Assembly (NCBI GenBank): GCA_034928535.1
Contig: JAYFOV010000004.1
Location: 19,880-83,879, forward strand
Length of the DNA: 64,000 bases
From: CAXXOK01 sp001604115
GTDB lineage: Bacteria > Bacillota > Clostridia > Christensenellales > Aristaeellaceae
Direction: 5' to 3'
The notes under the pieces were generated by a model. It was not told where the DNA came from and did not search any database. It saw nothing but the letters and a program-made list of their open reading frames with translations. Both the position numbers and the translations under genes were made by a program. Positions 44,800-55,768 of the stretch are shown piece by piece (the stretch's first letter is position 1; every line of letters begins with the position of its first letter).

Positions 44800-44993
44800 C
44801 CCGGCCTCTATGGCAAACATGGCAAAGCATGCGGCTTGCTGCGAAAGCTGATGCACGCATTGTTGCCAGCCGCCGTACCCCATGGCGCCGGATCAGCCCG
44901 GGCTTGCATGCCGAAGGCGAAAAACATCGGCATGCTAAGCGAACGGAGAATCTCCCCATTGATGTGATTTCTCTTCTTCGATGCCCCATGTCT

Positions 44994-45033
44994 ACGCCCA
45001 GCAGGCGGGAAAGCCCGACTGCTGGGCGTTTTT
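44994..45033 (+). terminator. intrinsic terminator of the giant GGDEF/EAL gene
   Basis: ACGCCCAGCA (44994-45003) pairs with TGCTGGGCGT (45020-45029) around a CGGG-AAAG-CCCG inner stem and runs into TTTTT. Confidence 0.85.
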
Positions 45034-45352
45034 GATGTTTGCATTGTGCTTCTGCTGCTCATTTTAGCGTCGCTGGCGGGGATGTGCTGCGGCACGCGGG
45101 TTTGGGACACTGCCCCAACTTTTGGACTGCCGGCCTTGACCCTTTGCCGCTTCGGCGGGGGAAGGATACGTCAACGCCCAGCAGGCGGCTCCCCGCCTTC
45201 TGGGCGTTGGTTTGTATGTCGTTTTGCTGCCGGCCTCATCACCGCTTGGCGGCCGCACCCTCGTGTGCGGGGCGTTGCTGCGGCATAAGGGCTGGGGCAA
45301 CTCCCCCAACCCCATGGACTGCAGGCCTTGACCCTTTGCCGCTGCGGCGGGC
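44994..45352. repeat. degenerate direct repeat of about 180-190 bp, two copies
   Basis: Copy 1 starts at 44994 and copy 2 at 45174. Each opens with a CGCCCAGCAGGCGG hairpin and closes with GGACTGC(C/A)GGCCTTGACC followed by CTTTGCCGC and a GCGGCGGG-like end (45124-45160 and 45316-45351); the middles have diverged. It fills the gap between the terminator and the GH3 gene (the convergent end at 45373). No open frame is shared. Confidence 0.65.
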
Positions 45353-45372
45353 ATGAGGCATGGGCGTTTCCC

Positions 45373-47448
45373 TTAGCGTGTAATATCCATGGCCAGCGGC
45401 GCCTGTCCCAGCAGCGCAACGCTACGCGCGTCCGGCTGGCTGCCGCCGACCCAGAGTGTGTAGCGCTTGCCCGCATACACATGACGTCCCGCATCATCGA
45501 CCGATGCAAAGGCATCTTCCCGGATGGGCAGCGTCACCACGGCGCGCTCCCCTTTGGCCAGGTGCACACGCTTCATGGCGCACAGGCTGTGGTTGCGCAC
45601 TGCAAAGGGGCTGTCATGATCTTTGAGGTAGACCTGCACCACTTCATCCGCATCCCACCCGCCGAGATTTTCAACGGTCACATGCACTGCGCCGTTTTCA
45701 AACCGCGCACCGCTATACGCATAACGCGTATAGCTCAGCCCGTAGCCAAACGGATAAAGCGCCTCGCCCTCATAATAGCGGTAGGTGCGGTTGCGCATGG
45801 CATAATCCTCAAATGGCGGCAAATCCTCGGTGCTGCGGTAATACGTGACGGGCAGCCTTCCGCTGGGGCAAATGTTGCCAAAGAGGAGGTTGGCCAGTGC
45901 CGTACCGCCCGCTTGCCCGGGATACCATGCCTGCACGATGGCATTGCCCTGCGTGATGACCATCGCGCTGCCCACTGCCAGCACCACCACCACAGGTTTA
46001 CCCACAGCCACCACGGCGTCCAGCAGTTTGCGCTGGCTGGGCGGCAGTTCCAGCCCTTTTTTGTCTCCGGAGGAATACTCGTTGCCGGTATCGCCTTCCT
46101 CCCCTTCCAGGGTGGCGTCCAACCCCAGGCAGAGGATACTCACATCGCAGCGCTCCGCCACGGCAACTGCCTCGGCCAGCCGGTCATCCGCCATGGCCAG
46201 GTTGCTGGTACGGTCCCGGAACAGATGGCATCCCTGCGAGTAGAACACCCGCGCCTTGCCGGCGCACGCCGTGCGGATGCCCTCCAGGAAAGTCACATAC
46301 CGGGAGGATGTGCCGTTGTAATTGCCCTCCAGCGCAGGCACACTGTCGCTGTTGGGGCCGATCACGCCCACGCTGCCCAACTTGCTCAGGTTCAGCGGCA
46401 GCACACCGTCGTTTTTCAGCAGCACCATGCTTTTTTCAGCCACCTGCTGCGAAAGCGCGGCATGGGCGTCCGTGTCGTTATCATCATAAGGGATCGCGTC
46501 GTACTCGCTGCCCTCGCCCAACGTGCCCAGCAGGTAGCGTGTGGTCATGAGCCGCTCGCAGGCAGTGGTGATCTGCGCCTCCGTCACGCGGCCTTCCTGA
46601 TAAGCGGCCAGCAGTTGCAGGTACACCTCACCGCAGTTGAGATCGCAGCCGTTTTCCAGTGCCAGTGCAGCGCTCTCGGGCGCCGTGTCCGTCACGTGGT
46701 GGTGTTCATGAAAATCCTTGATAGCCCAGCAATCGCTGACCACATGCCCGGCAAAGCCCCACTCGCCGCGCAGGATGTCCCGCAGCAGGGTTTTGCTGCC
46801 ACAGGCAGGCTCGCCGTTGACGCGGTTGTAGGCACCCATCACGCTTTCCACGCCCGCTTCCTTGACCAGTGCCTCAAACGCCGGCAAGTAAGTTTCCCGC
46901 AAGTCTTTCTGGTTTACAACGGCGTCAAAGCTATGGCGCACGGCCTCGGGGCCGGAGTGCACGGCATAATGCTTGGCACAGGCGGCGGTTTTAAGCGTTG
47001 CACCTTCGCCCTGCAAACCTTTGACGAACGCAACGCCCAGGCGCGCCGTCAGGTACGGGTCCTCGCCGTAAGTCTCCTGTCCGCGCCCCCAGCGCGGGTC
47101 GCGGAAAATGTTCACATTGGGCGACCACATGGTGAGCCCTTTGTAAATATCCCGGTCGCCATGGGCGGCCTGCATGTTGTACTTGGCGCGCGCCTCGGTG
47201 GCGATGGTATCGGCGATCTGTTGCACCAGCGCATCGTCAAACGTGGCGGCCACGCCAATGGCCTGCGGGAATACCGTGGCCGTGCCGGCGCGCGCAACCC
47301 CGTGCAGCGCCTCATTCCACCAGTTATAGGCCGGGATGCCCAGCCGCGGGATGGCCGGCGCCTGATAGCGCAGCTGCGCCGCTTTTTCCTCCAAAGTCAT
47401 TTGCGAAACCAGCTCACTGGCCAGCTTCGATGCGGTTGCCCTGTCCAT
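45373..47448 (-). CDS. glycoside hydrolase family 3 beta-xylosidase / beta-glucosidase
   Basis: 691 aa, three-domain GH3 with a C-terminal fibronectin-III-like domain. NWWNEALHGVARAGTATVFPQ near residue 40 and SPNVNIFRDPRWGRGQETYGEDP are the signatures of the xylosidase-rich branch. The nucleophile Asp lies in GHVVSDCWAIKDF, and KHYAVHSGPE is the substrate-binding loop. No signal peptide, so it acts on imported oligosaccharides. The choice between xyloside and glucoside cannot be made from sequence alone. ATG 47448 has AAGG nine bases upstream; upstream ATGs sit on the ribosome binding site itself. Confidence 0.93.
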   Translation of the reverse strand: MDRATASKLASELVSQMTLEEKAAQLRYQAPAIPRLGIPAYNWWNEALHGVARAGTATVFPQAIGVAATFDDALVQQIADTIATEARAKYNMQAAHGDRDIYKGLTMWSPNVNIFRDPRWGRGQETYGEDPYLTARLGVAFVKGLQGEGATLKTAACAKHYAVHSGPEAVRHSFDAVVNQKDLRETYLPAFEALVKEAGVESVMGAYNRVNGEPACGSKTLLRDILRGEWGFAGHVVSDCWAIKDFHEHHHVTDTAPESAALALENGCDLNCGEVYLQLLAAYQEGRVTEAQITTACERLMTTRYLLGTLGEGSEYDAIPYDDNDTDAHAALSQQVAEKSMVLLKNDGVLPLNLSKLGSVGVIGPNSDSVPALEGNYNGTSSRYVTFLEGIRTACAGKARVFYSQGCHLFRDRTSNLAMADDRLAEAVAVAERCDVSILCLGLDATLEGEEGDTGNEYSSGDKKGLELPPSQRKLLDAVVAVGKPVVVVLAVGSAMVITQGNAIVQAWYPGQAGGTALANLLFGNICPSGRLPVTYYRSTEDLPPFEDYAMRNRTYRYYEGEALYPFGYGLSYTRYAYSGARFENGAVHVTVENLGGWDADEVVQVYLKDHDSPFAVRNHSLCAMKRVHLAKGERAVVTLPIREDAFASVDDAGRHVYAGKRYTLWVGGSQPDARSVALLGQAPLAMDITR

Positions 47449-47619
47449 GCAATTCATCCTTCCCCTATGCATGCCCGATATGCACAATCGTATGCTTATC
47501 TAATACGCCCCGGCGGCGTCATTATCCTGTACGCCGCGCCTGCGAAAACTACGAAAACATGCGGCGCCCTTTCGGTGCCGCGCCGCATGCAGTGGGGTCA
47601 AGGTTTGCATGGAGTCAGC

Positions 47620-47841
47620 TCAGCGATTGCCCGGCGCATCCGGCAGATAGGCCAGCAAATCGCCCGGCTGGCAATCCAGTACCTCGCAGAGCTTTTCCAG
47701 GGTCGAAAAGCGCACGCCCTTTGCCTTGCCTGTTTTCAGGATGCTCAGGTTGGAGGGCGTCACGCCCACGCGCTCGCTCAGCTCGTTCAGGGACATCTTG
47801 CGGCGCGCCAGCATCAGGTCCAGCGTCACATTGATGGGCAT
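47620..47841 (-). CDS. small XRE-family helix-turn-helix regulator (YozG-like)
   Basis: 73 aa, almost all one Cro/C1-type domain: LARRKMSLNELSERVGVTPSNLSILKTGKAKGVRFSTLEKLCEVLDCQPGDLL. ATG 47841 has GAGG eight bases upstream; in-frame ATG and GTG codons just before overlap that site. It follows the DUF2975 gene with almost no gap, a pairing common in Firmicutes, so it probably regulates that pair. Confidence 0.92.
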   Translation of the reverse strand: MPINVTLDLMLARRKMSLNELSERVGVTPSNLSILKTGKAKGVRFSTLEKLCEVLDCQPGDLLAYLPDAPGNR

Positions 47842-47851
47842 GCTCATCACC

Positions 47852-48331
47852 TCAAATCGTCATATCGCTATCCTGTTTCAGGACAACCGCATTTTGCAAT
47901 AGGCCGGCCAGCACATGGAACACAATGGCCACAATCACCCCGCCATAGGTCGCCGCCATCAGCGCCATCATGATGAAGGGCGGCGTGACCCCCAGCGCCA
48001 CCAGCAGCACGCCCAGCCCGACCACCGGCACCAGATCGGCCGCCGCCAGCAGGGCGATGCGCCGGAAGCGCTTCACATTGTCCAGGCAAAAGGCATTGTT
48101 GCGCGGGATGGTGTCAAAGGTGCGCCACAGCAGCGCCATAACTGCCCATACCGGCAGCGCCACCACCAGCGCATAGGCGCGCATCCAATAATCCCAGCCA
48201 GCAACATCCGGACGCACTTGGATGATGTGCGCCATGTATGCGGGCACGCCGCCAAACACGACCAACGCCAGCAATAGAAAGCTGAGCACCAAAACAGCCT
48301 TGAGCAGTACCGTGGCATGCGTCAGTTTCAT
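47852..48331 (-). CDS. DUF2975 membrane protein
   Basis: 159 aa with four hydrophobic segments (about 12-32, 50-68, 90-110, 122-148) and the family-typical middle FDTIPRNNAFCLDNVKRFRRIA. The function is unknown. It has its own promoter and is co-transcribed with the XRE regulator that follows. Confidence 0.9.
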   Translation of the reverse strand: MKLTHATVLLKAVLVLSFLLLALVVFGGVPAYMAHIIQVRPDVAGWDYWMRAYALVVALPVWAVMALLWRTFDTIPRNNAFCLDNVKRFRRIALLAAADLVPVVGLGVLLVALGVTPPFIMMALMAATYGGVIVAIVFHVLAGLLQNAVVLKQDSDMTI

Positions 48332-48363
48332 GATGATGATTCCCCCCTTGTTTTGTTGGGGAG

Positions 48364-48393
48364 ATCATACACCCGCAATTTGCTGTTTGTCAA
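48364..48393 (-). promoter_or_regulatory. promoter of DUF2975-XRE
   Basis: Minus strand TTGACA (48393-48388), 18 bases, TATGAT (48369-48364), about 35 nt before ATG 48331. Confidence 0.8.
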
Positions 48394-48466
48394 GTATAAT
48401 TTATTGTTTTATTTAATTTTTAGTCGTGATACGACATGGAAAGCGATTGATATCATTCTGCTTCGC

Positions 48467-48506
48467 AAAACAGCACAGGGACATCCTGATGGATATCCCT
48501 GTGCTG
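48467..48506 (-). terminator. intrinsic terminator downstream of the beta-CASP nuclease gene
   Basis: Minus strand CAGCACAGGGA (48506-48496) pairs with TCCCTGTGCTG (48481-48471), with an inner ATCC/GGAT helix, followed by TTTT (48470-48467). Confidence 0.85.
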
Positions 48507-48642
48507 CCCATTGGGGACCTGCCGTGAAAACGGCCTATGCGCCTGCGACGCTGCCAGGAAGTGTTCCGCAAGCGGTGAGTCTTGCTGATGGATAAGTCTG
48601 CGCCGCATGCGTGCGGCCGTTTTCGCCGCCGGGTGGCCGCAT

Positions 48643-50352
48643 TTACCGCCGTGTATACTTCTTGACCAGGCCGAAAATCGCCGCGCCCAGCTTGTGCTGG
48701 TCTTTACCGGCGCTGTTTTGCATGCTGTTGACCAGTCCGGTCAGGCGCTGCAGTGCCTCCTTGAGCTGCGCATAGGCAGCGCTGTCAGGCTGCGTGCGCT
48801 GTTTGCGCGGCATGCTCCAGGGCATCCGCCGGGGCGCGCCGGTTTCCGGCCGGGTGGGTGCGTGTTCGCCCATGCCGTCATCCCCACGCGCTTCCGCCGC
48901 GCGGCTGACCGCACGCTCCAGCAAAGTTTGGTTGCCCTCCGCCACTTTGGTGCAAAGCGTCAGATCCCAGCTCTCGCCATTGTAAGGAGCGGTTGCGTCG
49001 CGGTACAGCTGATCGCGCAGCCGCTGGGCAAAGCCCTCGGCCACATTGGTTTCGCCATGGGTCACAAAAACATGGCGCACTTCGCCCTCAAAACTTCCGA
49101 TCCAAGTGAGCAGCCCCGCCTGATCCGCATGACCGCTGATACCCGATAGCCGGCGAATTTCCGCGCTCACCGTGATGCTCTCGCCAAAGAGTTTGACCTC
49201 TTTGGCGCCATCCACCAACTGCCGCCCCAGGGTGCCGTTGCTTTGGTAACCGACAAACAGCACTGTGCTCTGCGGCCGCCACAGGTTGTGCTTCAGGTGG
49301 TGGCGGATGCGCCCCGCATCGCACATGCCGCTGGCCGAGATGATCACTTTCGGGTTTTGATCTTCATTGATGGCCTTGCTCTCATCCGCCGTCACGGACA
49401 CCCTGAGCCCTTCAAACTGAATGGGGTTCACGCCCGCCTTGATCAGCGCCAGCGTTTCCTCATCCATGCAATCGTACATGTGCTCATTGAACACATTGGT
49501 CGCCTCTATGGCCAAGGGGCTATCCACATAGACTTCAAAATCCGGCAGGCTCTTGACGCGCCCTTCCTGTTTGATCTGGCGGATAAAGTACAGCAGCTCC
49601 TGCGTGCGCCCGACCGCAAAACTGGGGATGACCACATTGCCGCCGCGCGCGAAGGTATCGTCCAGCACACTGGTCAGCTCGGCGATATAGTCCGGCACAG
49701 GGCCGTGGCTTCGGTCGCCGTAGGTGGATTCCATGACCACATAATCCGCCTGGGTGATGTACTCCGGATCGCGCAGCATGGGCTGGTGCAGGTTACCGAT
49801 ATCGCCGGAAAAAGCGATCTTTTGTGTCTTGCCCTCCTCCGTCACGCTGACCACGACGGAGGCGGAGCCCAGCAGGTGCCCTACATCCACCAGGCGGATG
49901 ACGATACCCTCGCATACCTGCACATCCCGGTCATACTTGCAAGGCACAAACAGCTTGACGGTTTCGGCCGCATGGATGGTATCGTACAGCGGCTCCTCCA
50001 GCTTGCTGCCGCTGCGCAGGGCTTTCCGGTTTTTCCACTCCGCCTCCATCTCCTGGATGTGCGCGGAGTCCATCAGCATGATGCTGCACAGGTCGTGCGT
50101 TGCCTCGGTGGCAAAAATCTGCCCGCGAAAACCCTCTTTGTACAAAAGCGGAAGCCAACCGCTGTGGTCGATGTGCGCATGGGTCAGAAACACATAGTCC
50201 ACCGCCGATGCGGGGATGGGCAGCAGGGTGTTCTCGTAAAAATTCTGCCCCTGCTCCATGCCATAATCCACCAGGATGCGTTTGCCGCATGCCTCCAAAA
50301 AGTAGCGGCTGCCCGTCACTTCGCGCGCGGCGCCCAGGAATGTCAGTTTCAT
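48643..50352 (-). CDS. MBL-fold / beta-CASP RNA nuclease (CPSF-like)
   Basis: 569 aa. The metallo-beta-lactamase zinc motif LTHAHIDHSGWLP, the GHLLGSA His, the SGDIG Asp and the beta-CASP motifs (SFAVGRTQELLY, SGMCDAGRI, SGHADQ, THGE) are all present, as in the YSH1/KH-less CPSF-73-like proteins of bacteria. After about residue 455 comes a 110-residue extension (AEARGDDGMGEHAPTRPE...) that is Arg/Gln-rich and not part of the catalytic core. Endo- or exonuclease activity on RNA is inferred from the family. ATG 50352 follows GGAGGCAACGACCG at slightly long spacing. Confidence 0.92.
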   Translation of the reverse strand: MKLTFLGAAREVTGSRYFLEACGKRILVDYGMEQGQNFYENTLLPIPASAVDYVFLTHAHIDHSGWLPLLYKEGFRGQIFATEATHDLCSIMLMDSAHIQEMEAEWKNRKALRSGSKLEEPLYDTIHAAETVKLFVPCKYDRDVQVCEGIVIRLVDVGHLLGSASVVVSVTEEGKTQKIAFSGDIGNLHQPMLRDPEYITQADYVVMESTYGDRSHGPVPDYIAELTSVLDDTFARGGNVVIPSFAVGRTQELLYFIRQIKQEGRVKSLPDFEVYVDSPLAIEATNVFNEHMYDCMDEETLALIKAGVNPIQFEGLRVSVTADESKAINEDQNPKVIISASGMCDAGRIRHHLKHNLWRPQSTVLFVGYQSNGTLGRQLVDGAKEVKLFGESITVSAEIRRLSGISGHADQAGLLTWIGSFEGEVRHVFVTHGETNVAEGFAQRLRDQLYRDATAPYNGESWDLTLCTKVAEGNQTLLERAVSRAAEARGDDGMGEHAPTRPETGAPRRMPWSMPRKQRTQPDSAAYAQLKEALQRLTGLVNSMQNSAGKDQHKLGAAIFGLVKKYTRR

Positions 50353-50438
50353 CGGTCGTTGCCTCCCTGCCTACAATCAGAGCCACAGGCATGCCTTGGC
50401 GGCTTTGCCCACCGGGCACGTGCTGGCTTCATGGGGTC

Positions 50439-50467
50439 ATTATAGCAAATGTTGGGTGGTTTGCCTA
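50439..50467 (-). promoter_or_regulatory. promoter of the beta-CASP nuclease gene
   Basis: Minus strand TAGGCA (50467-50462), 17 bases, TATAAT (50444-50439) with an extended -10 TGC. Confidence 0.65.
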
Positions 50468-50505
50468 TGGGCAATGCGCATCCAAGCCGCAGGGTACAAC
50501 CTGAA

Positions 50506-50541
50506 GCGGCCACCCTTCCCGCATTAGGGAAGGGCGGCCGC
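50506..50541 (-). terminator. terminator-like hairpin after uvrA
   Basis: GCGGCC-A-CCCTTCCC (50506-50520) pairs with GGGAAGGG-C-GGCCGC (50527-50541), one mismatch. No U-run follows, so efficiency is doubtful. Confidence 0.5.
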
Positions 50542-50570
50542 ATGGCTCGCCTGGCATACCGCGGCTGGGG

Positions 50571-53432
<2,862 letters not shown>

Positions 53433-53505
53433 AGTGTTTCCTCCTGCATCCACATCCCGCCCTCCGTCTGGCAGAGGGCGCATCCCATACGAACTTACGT
53501 CCCCG

Positions 53506-53517
53506 GAACGTCAGTTC
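53506..53517. promoter_or_regulatory. LexA (DinR) SOS box upstream of uvrA
   Basis: GAACGTCAGTTC is a perfect match to the Gram-positive LexA palindrome GAAC-N4-GTTC. A weaker, near-match GAACTTACGTCC lies at 53491-53502. Both sit where the uvrA promoter should be. Confidence 0.8.
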
Positions 53518-53553
53518 TTCCAAAAATGGGTAAACTACCCCTTGGCAAGGGGC

Positions 53554-53594
53554 AAACCTGCCGCCGCGTGCTCCGGGATGCGCGCGGCGGCAGG
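53554..53594 (-). terminator. terminator of the DUF362 gene
   Basis: CCTGCCGCCGCG (53557-53568) pairs with CGCGGCGGCAGG (53583-53594); on the minus strand TTTGCC follows. It lies just past the DUF362 stop. Confidence 0.7.
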
Positions 53595-53602
53595 CGGAAG
53601 GG

Positions 53603-54718
53603 TCATACCTTGATCAGTTCATACGCCATGGTGCCCATGCCCAATTTTTGCGCATGCTCCACCCCTGCCCGCCAATTGGTGGTGGGGTGCACATCATGGA
53701 AGTGATCGCCCGTGCGGTGCTCGCGTGCCGCCAGCAGCGAACCGGGCAGCGGCTCCATCCGCAGCGCGGCCTCGGCGCAGGCCGTATCCAGCGCCACAGG
53801 GTCAAAGCTGGCAAACATGCCCACATCGGCGATCACCGGAGCGTCGTTTTCGTTGTGGCAATCGCAATAAGGCGAAACATCCATCACCAGCTCGATATGG
53901 AAATGCGGCTTGTCCTGAATGACCGCCATGGCGTATTCGCTGATCTTGCAGTTGAGCATGTCATTGCTGCCGTTGGGGCCGCCGATCGCGCCCTGCTTGT
54001 GGCACGCGCCCACACACCGCCCGCAGCCGGAGCACTTTTCTGTGTCGATCACCGCTTTTTTGCCTTGCGGCCGTTGCACCATGGTGATGGCATCGCTGCC
54101 GCACTGTTTGAGGCACATGCCGCACCCGATGCAGCATTCCTCATCCACGGTGGGTTTGCCATCGCAGTGCATTTCCCGCTTGCCGGCGGTCGAACCAAAG
54201 CCCATGCCCAGGTTCTTGAGCGCGCCGCCGATGCCGGTGCCCTCATGGCACTTGAAATGCGTCAGGCTGATGATCGCCTCCGCATCCACCGCGGCACGCC
54301 CAATGAGGGCGTGATCGCAATATTCCCCCTGGATGGGCACGCTCACAAAATCCGTGCCCAGCAAGCCGTCCGCGATGATCACATGGCAGCCTGTCTGCAG
54401 CGGGGAAAAGCCGTTCATGTACGCTGCGTCGATATGATCCAGCGCATTGCGCCGCATGCCGGGGTACAGCGTATTGCTGTCCGTCAAAAACGGGCGCGCG
54501 CCCATATCCTTGAGCGCATCCACCACCACGCGGGCGTAGTTGGAGCGCAGGAACGCAAGGTTCCCCGGCTCGCCGAAATGGATCTTGATGGCCGTGAACT
54601 TGCCCTCCAGGGGCATGTCCGTCATGCCCGCCTTGCCGATCAGGCGGCGCAGTTTATCCAGCAGGTTTTGGTTGGCATTGGTGCGGAAGTCGGTGTAATA
54701 CACCTTGGCTTTTTCCAT
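53603..54718 (-). CDS. DUF362 domain protein with two [4Fe-4S] ferredoxin motifs
   Basis: 371 aa. A DUF362 region (FTAIKIHFGEPGNLAFLRSNY ... SLTHFKCHEGTGIGGALKNLGMG) holds an inserted pair of ferredoxin motifs, CIGCGMCLKQC and CSGCGRCVGACH. Members of this family are iron-sulfur proteins of unknown reaction, common in anaerobes. ATG 54718 follows AGGAGGG. The protein has no membrane segment. Its own promoter and terminator make it a single-gene unit; the closeness to uvrA is probably chance. Confidence 0.9.
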   Translation of the reverse strand: MEKAKVYYTDFRTNANQNLLDKLRRLIGKAGMTDMPLEGKFTAIKIHFGEPGNLAFLRSNYARVVVDALKDMGARPFLTDSNTLYPGMRRNALDHIDAAYMNGFSPLQTGCHVIIADGLLGTDFVSVPIQGEYCDHALIGRAAVDAEAIISLTHFKCHEGTGIGGALKNLGMGFGSTAGKREMHCDGKPTVDEECCIGCGMCLKQCGSDAITMVQRPQGKKAVIDTEKCSGCGRCVGACHKQGAIGGPNGSNDMLNCKISEYAMAVIQDKPHFHIELVMDVSPYCDCHNENDAPVIADVGMFASFDPVALDTACAEAALRMEPLPGSLLAAREHRTGDHFHDVHPTTNWRAGVEHAQKLGMGTMAYELIKV

Positions 54719-54747
54719 GCTGGTCCCTCCTAGCGTTATCATGGACG

Positions 54748-54776
54748 AGTATACCACAGTTTTGCGTGCTCGAAAA
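54748..54776 (-). promoter_or_regulatory. promoter of the DUF362 gene
   Basis: Minus strand TTTTCG (54776-54771), 17 bases, TATACT (54753-54748) with an extended -10 TGG. Confidence 0.6.
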
Positions 54777-54880
54777 TACCTTTTATACGAAAATCTGTTC
54801 GGGTTTCGTGCAAGGCATCCGGATGCCTTGGCGCACTTGGGCGCCGCATGCCCAAGCCCACGGGGCTTTCCGGCGCCAAC

Positions 54881-54913
54881 GCAAAACACAGCCCTTGCTT
54901 GGCTGTGTTTTGC
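54881..54913. terminator. terminator of udk (symmetrical)
   Basis: GCAAAACACAGCC (54881-54893) pairs perfectly with GGCTGTGTTTTGC (54901-54913), loop of 7. The flanking AAAA and TTTT make it work in either direction; on the minus strand it ends udk. Confidence 0.85.
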
Positions 54914-54958
54914 CCCATGAATTCCTATCATGCCAGGCCTATACGGCGGCTTGCTTCC

Positions 54959-55576
54959 CTAGGCCTGCCCGCCCAGCTCGTCGCGCACGTAGCCGGCCAG
55001 AATATCCACGATGCGGGCGTTGCGCCCCCCGTGTGCCACGATCACATCCGCCAGGTTGATGTAATTGCGGATGTACTTATCATACATCGGCTTGACCGTT
55101 GTCAGGTATTGCAGGGATATGTTGTCGATCGCGCGCCCGCGCTCGTTGATGTCCCGGGAGATGCGCCGCAGCAGGCAGATGTCCGGCTCCACACTCATGT
55201 ACAGCTTGAGGAACATCAGCTCGCACAGCTGCTCATCAAAAAACACATGGATGCCTTCGATCAGCAGCACCTGAGCGGGGTAGATGAACTCATCCTCCCG
55301 GTCGGCGCGGCGATGCTCGTTGTAGTCATACGCCTTGCGGGTGATGGGCTTGCCGGCCATGAGCGTTTTGATATCCTGCAGGAACAGGTCATGGTCAAAA
55401 ATGCCCGGCTCATCATAGTTGAGCAGCGCACGATCCTGAAATGGCAGGTGTGAGTGATCGCGGTAGTAGCTATCGTGGTTGATGATGATGCAGCCGTCCC
55501 CGATCGCCTTGCACAGTTCCGATGCCAGCGTGCTTTTCCCGCTGCCGCTTGCGCCGCAGATTCCGATGACCAGCAT
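54959..55576 (-). CDS. udk: uridine kinase
   Basis: 205 aa, normal length. It phosphorylates uridine and cytidine in pyrimidine salvage. P-loop GASGSGKST (about 8-16), the DSYYRDHSHLPF nucleoside-binding segment, NYDEPGIFDHDLF, and the LLIEGIHVFFDEQL and RRISRDINERGR motifs are typical. I prefer ATG 55576 (MLVIGICGASGSGKS), with GGGG nine bases upstream; an in-frame ATG five codons earlier is possible. Confidence 0.93.
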   Translation of the reverse strand: MLVIGICGASGSGKSTLASELCKAIGDGCIIINHDSYYRDHSHLPFQDRALLNYDEPGIFDHDLFLQDIKTLMAGKPITRKAYDYNEHRRADREDEFIYPAQVLLIEGIHVFFDEQLCELMFLKLYMSVEPDICLLRRISRDINERGRAIDNISLQYLTTVKPMYDKYIRNYINLADVIVAHGGRNARIVDILAGYVRDELGGQA

Positions 55577-55611
55577 AATGCTCGACCCCATTCCATTCTT
55601 TTCGACAGACT

Positions 55612-55640
55612 ACGATACCTGCTAGGCCAACGTGTGTCAA
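55612..55640 (-). promoter_or_regulatory. promoter of udk
   Basis: Minus strand TTGACA (55640-55635), 17 bases, TATCGT (55617-55612). Confidence 0.75.
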
Positions 55641-55768
55641 GACTTGCCGCGGAAAAAATGTACAAGGCCTGCCAAGCACATGCAGCAGCGCGGCCTGTGG
55701 CCGGTGTGCCCGGGCGGCATAGCCAAGCCCGCTGCCGCCAGCCGCCTCGCAGGGCTGCGCGTTATGCC

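Noticed and set aside
45328..47973. Open frame of 881 codons on the plus strand opposite the GH3 gene and the XRE gene
   Set aside because: Runs across two real genes and their gap, with no start signal and no family-like motif; a GC-driven shadow.
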